This document shows, piece by piece, positions 23,846-30,260 of a stretch of 38,228 nucleotides of DNA. Source of the DNA: CAITNM01 sp037138055 (GTDB taxonomy: Bacteria > Pseudomonadota > Alphaproteobacteria > Paracaedibacterales > CAITNM01); contig JBAXJB010000012.1 in NCBI GenBank assembly GCA_037138055.1, positions 1 through 38,228 on the forward strand, read 5' to 3'. The stretch's first letter is position 1. Each line of letters opens with the position of its first letter. A program made the translations under genes and the position numbers. The notes beneath the pieces are model-generated. The model had not been told where the DNA came from. It was given only the letters and a program-made list of their open reading frames with translations, and did not search any database.

Positions 23846-25990
23846 TTAAGCTTGCTTCTTCAAAAAACTAATATGAATGCGCTTTTCTTCGGCCAAATCG
23901 AACTCAACAACTGCTTGTTCGCCTTCTGTATCAATAACGTCACCATAACCAAATTTTTGATGAAATACGCGATCACCTATTTCAAAATGCTGAGCCTGGT
24001 ATTCAACAAAACTTGCAGGTCTGCGAAGTGATTCGGGACTGTTTTGCTGTCTTGATTCATGGCCATTGGCTTGAACATGCTTTACATGGGCTGCAGGTAA
24101 TTCACTTAAAAATCGTGATGGTAGGCCAACTTGCCATCCTTGGTACGGCAGGCGGCGACGCAATGCATAAGAAATTGTAGCTTTTAATTTAGCACGGCTA
24201 ATGCCTACGTACCCCAAACGACGCTCTTCTTCTAGTCCATTTTCTTGAATACTTCTTGGGTGAGGAAATAGGTTTTCTTCCCATCCTGGCAAAAACACAA
24301 AATCAAACTCAAGACCTTTAGCCCCGTGCAAAGTCATAATACTTAAACAGTCACCAGCAGATTGATTGTTGTTATCTGTGACTAAACTGACATGGTCTAA
24401 AAATCCAGGAAGAAACTCAAATTCCTCTATAGCATGCACGAATTCCTTTAGGTTTTCCAAACGTCCTGCCGCATCGGGTGATTTTTCTTCTAGCCACATT
24501 GCTGTGTACCCTGATTCATCAAGCACTGCTTTAACAACATCGACATGTGGCTGTGTATCAAGCATGTTACGCCATCTTTGCATATCTTCAAAAAACTGAC
24601 GTAAATTTGCTTTACCAATACCTTTTCCATCTTCCATTGCATAAAGCAACGCAGCTCTTGGAAGAGAAATATTTTGTTCTCTAGCGATAACATGCATGTT
24701 CTGCAAAGCAGTCGCCCCAATGCCTCGTTTTGGCACATTAATGATACGTTCAAAAGCCAAGCCGTCATCTGGTTGAACCAATATCCTTAAATATGCCAGT
24801 GCATCTTTAATTTCTTGACGTTCATAAAAACGGAGTCCGCCTACAACACGATAAGGAGTGCCTGTTTTTAAACAGCGCTCTTCAAAGTCACGAGTTTGAT
24901 AGCTTGCCCTAACCAATATGGCCATAGAACTTAAGCTGTGCCCCTTACGTTGATAGTCTTCCACTTCATCAATAACAAATCGTGCTTCGTTTTCACTATC
25001 CCACGTGCCCTTAACAAGAACGGATTCGCCACCTTTCTTTTCAGTCCACAATTCCTTACCCAAACGATCTCGATTGTTTGCAATAAGCCCAGAAGCTGCT
25101 CCTAGTATGTGATTAGTTGAACGGTAATTTTGCTCAAGTCGAATAGTAGTCGCATTCGCGTAGTCTTTTTCAAATTTTAAAATATTGGCAATTTCCGCGC
25201 CGCGCCATCCATAAATAGATTGGTCGTCATCACCCACACAACATAAGTTGCCATAACCATCTGCTAAAAGGCGCAACCACAAATATTGAGCAGCGTTTGT
25301 GTCTTGATATTCATCTACCATTAGGTAGCAAAACTGTTGCTGGTAACTATTTAAAATTTCTGGATTTTGCTGGAATAGCACAAGGCAATTTAGTATTAAA
25401 TCCCCAAAATCCATTGCATTTAATATTTTTAATCGTTCTTGATATTGACGATATAACTGCACAGTGAGTTCTTGTGGATTGCCAGCGCGATCAGGTGTCT
25501 TTGCTTTATCTTTCCACCGATTAATAACGCCGGCCACCATTTTGGCGGGAACTTGTTTTTCATCAATGTTTTCAGCCCTTAGCAGCTGTTTAATTAAACG
25601 TATCTGATCATCTGAATCAATAATTGTAAAGTTTGAGCTGTATCCTAACGCATCCGCATTTTTGCGCAATATACGCATAGAAAGCGAGTGGAATGTACCA
25701 AGCCACATGCCATCAACACTTCGACCCAACAACCGCTGAATACGTTCACGCATTTCAAGGGCCGCTTTGTTTGTAAATGTTACCGCTAAAATATTTTGAA
25801 ATCCGCACAAATTTCGCTCAAGGATATGAGCAAGGCGCGTAGTCAACACGCGGGTCTTCCCAGTTCCAGCACCTGCTAAAATAAGCAAGGGGCCTTCACT
25901 ATGAAGAACTGCCTGTTGTTGCTTAGAATTTAAAGCCTCAAGATAAGAAGGTGCTGAAGCAACGTTCAAGCTAGCCTCAGCAAGTACCAT
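23846..25990 (-). CDS. uvrD: UvrD/PcrA superfamily 1 DNA helicase
   Basis: 714 residues. A 3'-to-5' DNA helicase used in nucleotide excision and mismatch repair and in clearing RecA filaments. Visible motifs: Q-motif LNSKQQQAVLH (20-30), Walker A GAGTGKT (40-46), AVTFTNKAALEMRERI, MVDEYQDTNAAQY (motif II), DDDQSIYGWRGAE (motif III), RLEQNYRS (motif IV), TLHGAKGLEFDFVFL (motif V) and RRLGYVGISRAK (motif VI). The C-terminus (FEIGDRVFHQKFGYGDVI) is the small Tudor-like module common at the end of UvrD/PcrA. GAGG lies shortly before the ATG. The start is 9 bases after the rpmE stop, so the two genes are probably co-transcribed. Confidence 0.96.
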   Translation of the reverse strand: MVLAEASLNVASAPSYLEALNSKQQQAVLHSEGPLLILAGAGTGKTRVLTTRLAHILERNLCGFQNILAVTFTNKAALEMRERIQRLLGRSVDGMWLGTFHSLSMRILRKNADALGYSSNFTIIDSDDQIRLIKQLLRAENIDEKQVPAKMVAGVINRWKDKAKTPDRAGNPQELTVQLYRQYQERLKILNAMDFGDLILNCLVLFQQNPEILNSYQQQFCYLMVDEYQDTNAAQYLWLRLLADGYGNLCCVGDDDQSIYGWRGAEIANILKFEKDYANATTIRLEQNYRSTNHILGAASGLIANNRDRLGKELWTEKKGGESVLVKGTWDSENEARFVIDEVEDYQRKGHSLSSMAILVRASYQTRDFEERCLKTGTPYRVVGGLRFYERQEIKDALAYLRILVQPDDGLAFERIINVPKRGIGATALQNMHVIAREQNISLPRAALLYAMEDGKGIGKANLRQFFEDMQRWRNMLDTQPHVDVVKAVLDESGYTAMWLEEKSPDAAGRLENLKEFVHAIEEFEFLPGFLDHVSLVTDNNNQSAGDCLSIMTLHGAKGLEFDFVFLPGWEENLFPHPRSIQENGLEEERRLGYVGISRAKLKATISYALRRRLPYQGWQVGLPSRFLSELPAAHVKHVQANGHESRQQNSPESLRRPASFVEYQAQHFEIGDRVFHQKFGYGDVIDTEGEQAVVEFDLAEEKRIHISFLKKQA

Positions 25991-25999
25991 CTAGAATCC

Positions 26000-26224
26000 T
26001 CAGTTTAATCCAAAATTTTGGAAACGCTTACTAAACTTACTTAACTGACCACCAGAGTCAATAAGTCTATGACCGCCGCCTGTCCATGCTGGATGAGACT
26101 TCGGATCAATATCTAATTGTAGAGTATCCCCCTCTTTGCCCCAGGTGCTCCTGGTTTCAAAAGAAGTTCCATCAGTCATTTTAACTGTGATAGAGTGATA
26201 TTTAGGGTGTATGTCTTTTTTCAT
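26000..26224 (-). CDS. rpmE: 50S ribosomal protein L31
   Basis: 74 residues. MKKDIHPKYHSITVKMTDG, ETRSTWGKEGDTLQLDIDP, SHPAWTGGG and SKFSKRF are characteristic of bacterial L31. The zinc-binding cysteines of the C+ type are absent, as in alphaproteobacterial L31. A longer frame begins at 26302, but the conserved start is the Met at 26224, with AAGGGAAG a few bases upstream. It is divergent from the CpoB-like gene and lies directly upstream of uvrD. Confidence 0.96.
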   Translation of the reverse strand: MKKDIHPKYHSITVKMTDGTSFETRSTWGKEGDTLQLDIDPKSHPAWTGGGHRLIDSGGQLSKFSKRFQNFGLN

Positions 26225-26319
26225 CTTAAATGTCTTCCCTTCGCGAAAAAGAATATATATATCTATACTCAAGACAAAAAATAATGCAATGTTTTTCTGC
26301 AAGAATCAAAGGAATTATA

Positions 26320-27297
26320 ATGAATATTTTTAAAAACACAACAATTTTGGCATTTATTGGCTTTAGCGCGCTTTATTCAAACACTGAAGAATCGATTCGT
26401 CAAAATGAAGTAGTTATTGACGCTCTTCAAAAGCAGTTAGATTCTATGCAGACAAAAGGTGAAAAAGAAGAGGCAGTTAAAGCTCTGCAATCACATATCG
26501 ATAGCGTGATAGAGCAACAAAACAAACTTTTAGCACAAAAAATTGCTCCTATGGCAGATCAAAATTTAGCAGCACAGGCTGTTTCAACAGATTCAACAGC
26601 CATTGATAATGCGTCAGACGCAAGATTTCGTCGTATTGTTCAAGAAGAGCTAGCGAAAGCAGGAATAGCTCCTAAGCCTTCTAGTCCGTATGACACAACA
26701 CACACTCCAACACCTGTCGAACTTGATGCAACAAAATCTGCAGAAATGAACGCACCAGCATTACCTGAGCAAAAATCAGAAGCTATGGGACAATATGAAC
26801 TAGCTCTTGAACTGTACAATAAAGGCGCATACAAAGAAGCCGCCGCAGGTTTCGGTCGCATTATAAAGACCTATTCAAAAGATCCAATCGCTGCAAAAGC
26901 TCTGGTTCACTTAGCTTATTGTCTTGAAAAGCAAGGGGATGCTGAAGGAGCTTCAATTGTTTGCGAAGCCGCATTAAAAGAAAAATTAGATGATCCACAT
27001 CAAGTTGACTGTCAGCTTATGCGTTTACGATATGCAAAATCAAAGGGAAATGAAGCGGACGTTGCTCAAATTACGCAAAGTTTAAGAAAATTACCTTTAA
27101 CAGTAGAACAACAAAAAGCTCTGGGAAAATCACACGTAAAAAAGCTTGAAGTTGCAACGCCAGCAAAAACACTGCAGCCTAAAGTGCCTGCAAAGGTTGC
27201 TTCCACTACAATGCCAGATAAGCCAAAGGCGCCAACATTAACGCCTGCAATTCCACTTGCTGCTAAAGCATCTGAGCCTGCAGCAGCGGCTGCGTAG
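26320..27297 (+). CDS. CpoB/YbgF-like periplasmic protein with TPR region
   Basis: 325 residues. A signal peptide (about 1-20, NTTILAFIGFSALYS) is followed by a Gln/Lys-rich coiled coil (about 25-70), a linker, a TPR-type region (about 155-260: YELALELYNKGAYKEAAAGFGRII, then KALVHLAYCLEKQGD) and an Ala/Pro/Lys-rich tail of about 45 residues ending in five alanines. The coiled coil plus TPR plan is that of CpoB (YbgF), which links peptidoglycan synthesis with the Tol-Pal system during constriction. No tol or pal gene is in the window. The frame is open from 26230, but AAGGA before the ATG at 26320 and the signal peptide fix the start. The repetitive tail is not part of the family core. Confidence 0.7.
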   Translation: MNIFKNTTILAFIGFSALYSNTEESIRQNEVVIDALQKQLDSMQTKGEKEEAVKALQSHIDSVIEQQNKLLAQKIAPMADQNLAAQAVSTDSTAIDNASDARFRRIVQEELAKAGIAPKPSSPYDTTHTPTPVELDATKSAEMNAPALPEQKSEAMGQYELALELYNKGAYKEAAAGFGRIIKTYSKDPIAAKALVHLAYCLEKQGDAEGASIVCEAALKEKLDDPHQVDCQLMRLRYAKSKGNEADVAQITQSLRKLPLTVEQQKALGKSHVKKLEVATPAKTLQPKVPAKVASTTMPDKPKAPTLTPAIPLAAKASEPAAAAA

Positions 27298-27353
27298 AAT
27301 GATTTGCTAATTGCACAACAAACCAAACTGCTAAATAGAATAAATTGTTAAAA

Positions 27354-27391
27354 AACTAAAAATCCCCAGTCAGAACGAACTGACTGGGGAT
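27354..27391 (-). terminator. Strong rho-independent terminator of the 27420-28175 gene
   Basis: Perfect 12-bp inverted repeat (27362-27373 and 27380-27391) with a six-base loop; in the minus direction it is followed by TTTTT. It lies 29 bases after the stop of the passenger-like gene, between converging genes. The plus strand has no T-run after the stem, though the hairpin could also slow transcription from the CpoB-like gene. Confidence 0.9.
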
Positions 27392-27419
27392 AAATGTAGT
27401 AGCTATTAGTTCAGAAAAA

Positions 27420-28175
27420 TTATAGAGCTGAACCAACAGTAATAGCACGCTGCCAAACTGCGTTATTGCCTAGTTTCAATGTTGAACCTGAGTCAAACTG
27501 CAACGTACCAAAAAGATCAGTAGAAGAAGAGCCACCTGCAGCAGGAACCGTTAGAGACGGATCAACTTGCAGCATAGCTCCACTTTTTACTACGTTGGTA
27601 CCCGGAGCGCAAGCCGCACCAGCATCTTGAATTTCTACTAAACCACCAGACAGCACATTAACAGCTGCATTTGGTAATATATGACCAGCAGCAGCACCTA
27701 CATGCACAACACCGCTAATATCCACAGCAGTATTTGACGCGCCTAGGTTAGCAGGAGTTACTGCACCAACACCAGCTACAGTTAACTTATTGCTTCCACT
27801 AAGGCCAGCTAATGCACCAGCACCACCCGCAGTTACAGTAGCATCTGCATTCATAACAAGTGCAGGAATGTCTGCAGCAGCTGTTGTTTGCATGTTACCA
27901 CCAGCGAATGTAACTTGTGCTCCAACGTTACCAGTTGCAGCATATTGAACAAGACCAGCATCAATTTCTAGATTTGTTAAGCTAGAACCGTTAGCACCAG
28001 ACATCACAAGAGTACCTGTTCCAATTTTTTGTCCTGTTCCTGTAAGGACACCGCTGTTAGTTGCCACGTCTGCACCTTCAACGTCCATAATTAGGTTGGA
28101 AGCAGAAGCTGTATTCCATGATGAAGCTGCTACAACAGCTAGTAAACTTAGAGTGATTTTTTGAATAGTTTTCAT
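27420..28175 (-). CDS. Secreted autotransporter passenger-like protein (no beta-barrel)
   Basis: 251 residues; no named family recognised with certainty. A clear signal peptide (about 1-25, ITLSLLAVVAASSWNTASA) is followed by a Gly/Ala/Val/Asn-rich chain with short hydrophobic strands at regular spacing, as in beta-helix proteins. GTGQKIGTGTLVMSG (about 46-60) resembles the autotransporter-associated repeat KxGxGTLxLSG. The protein lacks the 250-300 residue C-terminal beta-barrel that classical autotransporters use to cross the outer membrane, and it ends soon after a last strand-like region. Ala and Gly content is high compared with neighbours. It has its own leader hairpin and a strong terminator, so it is likely monocistronic and well expressed. 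A surface or matrix protein is possible. Confidence 0.8.
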   Translation of the reverse strand: MKTIQKITLSLLAVVAASSWNTASASNLIMDVEGADVATNSGVLTGTGQKIGTGTLVMSGANGSSLTNLEIDAGLVQYAATGNVGAQVTFAGGNMQTTAAADIPALVMNADATVTAGGAGALAGLSGSNKLTVAGVGAVTPANLGASNTAVDISGVVHVGAAAGHILPNAAVNVLSGGLVEIQDAGAACAPGTNVVKSGAMLQVDPSLTVPAAGGSSSTDLFGTLQFDSGSTLKLGNNAVWQRAITVGSAL

Positions 28176-28179
28176 TGTT

Positions 28180-28237
28180 ATATTCCTTTAAATAAAAAAT
28201 GTTAATACTTGTAACAACTATTATTTAAAAGGAATAT
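28180..28237 (-). promoter_or_regulatory. Imperfect palindrome covering the ribosome binding site of the 28175 gene
   Basis: Arms 28180-28195 and 28221-28237 are complementary except for one extra base; inside lies a second short inverted repeat, TGTTA (28200-28204) with TAACA (28212-28216). On the minus-strand mRNA the second arm contains AAAGGA, the Shine-Dalgarno sequence directly before the ATG. The hairpin could hide the site or be a protein-binding operator. Confidence 0.5.
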
Positions 28238-28304
28238 TGTTAATATTTTGTAAATTTAGTGTAAAATTTAAGTAAATATAAAAATATTTTTATCGGCAGA
28301 CTAA

Positions 28305-28359
28305 AGCAAAAAATTCCACGCTTTTCCCGCCAAAAGATCGAAGAGAAAAAAGTGGAATT
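28305..28359 (-). terminator. Probable terminator of the 28393-29976 gene
   Basis: Minus strand: arms AATTCCAC (28352-28359) and GTGGAATT (28312-28319), with further partial T/A pairing inside a long loop, then TTTTTT. It lies 34 bases past the stop of the larger passenger-like gene. Confidence 0.6.
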
Positions 28360-28392
28360 AATTGTTTTTCTAAAATTTTTTAACAATATTTT

Positions 28393-29976
28393 CTAGTCAC
28401 ACTCACATGAAGATAGTAGTAGTGGAGGAGAAAGTTTTGGCAGCGCAACAGCATTTAAGGCTATTACAATGTTAGACGTACCTCCAGGGACAAGATAAGA
28501 TGAAATAGCAGGTAATGGAGCATGGCCACGGCTACGGAAAATTGTCAGTGTATTGCCTTCACCCACAGTAAATCCAGCTTCTGCAGAATACGCATCAGGA
28601 TCAACAAGATCAGATGTGGCATTAAATATTGTTGCGTAAGAACCGACTAAACTTATTCCAGATACAGAATCAGGGAACGTTGTTGTTTCTGCTAACGTGA
28701 TAAGCGCTTTGGAAGCAGCCTCTCCAACAGGCACACTTGGGTGTCTCTGAATTGGACAGTGATGACCTGCTGCTTGAATGCCTGCTAATAATGAAGAGAA
28801 TCCTATTGCAGGTGCTACTGGAGCGCCAATTATGATACGACCACCGTTTAACGGCAATACAGTATTGATATATGGATCAGCTGATCCTGGCTCAACAACC
28901 AACCTACAGCCTACAGGAAGAGCACCTTGAAACCAAGTAAGCGGGCTGGTTGTTGGCGCTCTTGTAAGTAAAAAGTGAATGGTGGTGTGAGCTGCAGGAG
29001 TAGGAAGAGCAAACTGATAACCGCCCTCAACAAGAGTATCGAATCCAGTAGGATCACCAGCCAACCATAGGTCTTTAATTGTATGAGGTAGATAAGGTAT
29101 ATCACCACTGCCTGTATACGCATTAGTGAGAAGATAGTTTTGCTCAACGTTTGTTCCGGATTGCATAAATGTTATATGGAGAGTCTTACAAGAACTATCA
29201 GGAACCGTGAATCCTCCAAAGCCTCCTGCATTACCAACCACGATAGCATCATGTCTACTGCTATTAGATACTAATCCAGGGTTGTAAACAGTCGCGGTAG
29301 GTGGAACATACGGAACATCACCCATTACAGTTAAATAGTAATTACTATCATCGTACTCATAAGATAAAGCAACGTCTGCCCTATTAACATTCACAATAGA
29401 CCTGAATAGACCAGTAATTGCATCTCCTCGCACAATACGATAAATTGTTCCACCAGAAGGATAGCTCCCTGGTTCTATATAAACCTTGAGCACACCACCT
29501 AAGGACCCTGATTCTACTTCTAAGTAATCAGAATCAGCTGGAGATACCTTTATTGACAATGCAGATAAAGAATGTTGGACATACTCCGCGGCCGTTAAAA
29601 AATTTCCAACAGCCCCACCTGTTTCAACGCTACCATCATTAACCAGTCTGGTAACGATACCAGCACTTCTAAAGGTACCTCTAGAAGCTACATTTACAGA
29701 GCTGCTTAACATAGTGCCATCATTTATCAGAGTGCCTTCTAAAATATCTGTCGGGCCTGTATACGGCTGTCCGTCTGGGAACACTATATCGCCTTCACCA
29801 ATTTTCCGAACGCCAGCATCTCCTAAAATAACGTTACCGGGAATTACTCCTGTATCTCCTGCATCACTAGCAATATTTAGATACTGAGCAGCAAACGCAC
29901 CACTACAAAACCAAGCACAAATCAATACCGCAATAATTTTATTAATTACAGACTGCAATAAAATTTTTTTACTCAT
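28393..29976 (-). CDS. Secreted autotransporter passenger-like protein (large, no beta-barrel)
   Basis: 527 residues from the chosen start. The signal peptide spans about 1-30 (IIAVLICAWFCSGAFAA). Residues about 45-130 carry an autotransporter-associated repeat pattern: GVRKIGEGDIVF, YTGPTDILEGTLINDG, then GTFRSAGIVTRLVNDGSV. The following segment, with LSIKVSPADSDYLEVESGSLGG and a YRIVRGDAITGLF stretch, is the usual region found between passenger repeats and barrel in autotransporters. From about 240 on the sequence has no clear match, contains strand-like blocks, and ends in SSCECD with no barrel and no terminal aromatic residue. The frame is open to 30045, but AGGAGG four bases before the ATG at 29976 fixes the start. 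Its relation to the next gene (27420) is similar architecture, not obvious sequence identity. Confidence 0.85.
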   Translation of the reverse strand: MSKKILLQSVINKIIAVLICAWFCSGAFAAQYLNIASDAGDTGVIPGNVILGDAGVRKIGEGDIVFPDGQPYTGPTDILEGTLINDGTMLSSSVNVASRGTFRSAGIVTRLVNDGSVETGGAVGNFLTAAEYVQHSLSALSIKVSPADSDYLEVESGSLGGVLKVYIEPGSYPSGGTIYRIVRGDAITGLFRSIVNVNRADVALSYEYDDSNYYLTVMGDVPYVPPTATVYNPGLVSNSSRHDAIVVGNAGGFGGFTVPDSSCKTLHITFMQSGTNVEQNYLLTNAYTGSGDIPYLPHTIKDLWLAGDPTGFDTLVEGGYQFALPTPAAHTTIHFLLTRAPTTSPLTWFQGALPVGCRLVVEPGSADPYINTVLPLNGGRIIIGAPVAPAIGFSSLLAGIQAAGHHCPIQRHPSVPVGEAASKALITLAETTTFPDSVSGISLVGSYATIFNATSDLVDPDAYSAEAGFTVGEGNTLTIFRSRGHAPLPAISSYLVPGGTSNIVIALNAVALPKLSPPLLLSSCECD

Positions 29977-29980
29977 AGCC

Positions 29981-29986
29981 CCTCCT
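29981..29986 (-). promoter_or_regulatory. Shine-Dalgarno sequence that decides the start of the large passenger-like gene
   Basis: AGGAGG on the minus strand, four bases before the ATG at 29976. Upstream in-frame Met codons have nothing similar and would place a non-signal segment before the signal peptide. Confidence 0.7.
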
Positions 29987-30096
29987 TTTAAAAATGTAAG
30001 AAAAACATACAAAAGAAGTTTATTTGGCATGATGCTAATCTCCACTGACGTTAATTAATGTGCTTCTAAGGGACATCCTTCTACTGCTAAGATTAG

Positions 30097-30121
30097 TTAA
30101 CAAATATAAACAAATTGTTAA
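30097..30121. repeat. Inverted repeat TTAACAA-N11-TTGTTAA upstream of the large passenger-like gene
   Basis: Perfect 7-bp arms (30097-30103 and 30115-30121) about 120 bases upstream of the ATG at 29976 and about 140 bases before mutS. It has the form of a dimeric regulator site. Related TTGTTAAT and TGTTA/TAACA elements occur upstream of the smaller passenger-like gene (28200-28243). Confidence 0.35.
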
Positions 30122-30156
30122 TTTGAATAAAAATTTAGATAAATTTTTAATAAAAA

Positions 30157-30192
30157 TTGCTGTTGTGAGGGATCCAAGTAAAATCACAGCAA
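30157..30192. repeat. Imperfect hairpin in the region before mutS
   Basis: TTGCTGTTGTGA (30157-30168) pairs with TCACAGCAA (30184-30192) with a three-base bulge. No T-run follows on either strand, so it is not a classical terminator. It lies 70 bases before the mutS start in a 284-base gap that otherwise shows only AT-rich sequence. Confidence 0.3.
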
Positions 30193-30260
30193 GTTACAGG
30201 CATAGCGACTTTTTATTCTAGTTTTGCTATAAGAATATAAGCACGTATTCACAAATATTT

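Noticed and set aside
26225..26319. Overlap between long rpmE and CpoB-like frames
   Set aside because: Both are artificial extensions; conserved starts at 26224 and 26320 leave a 95-base divergent promoter region.
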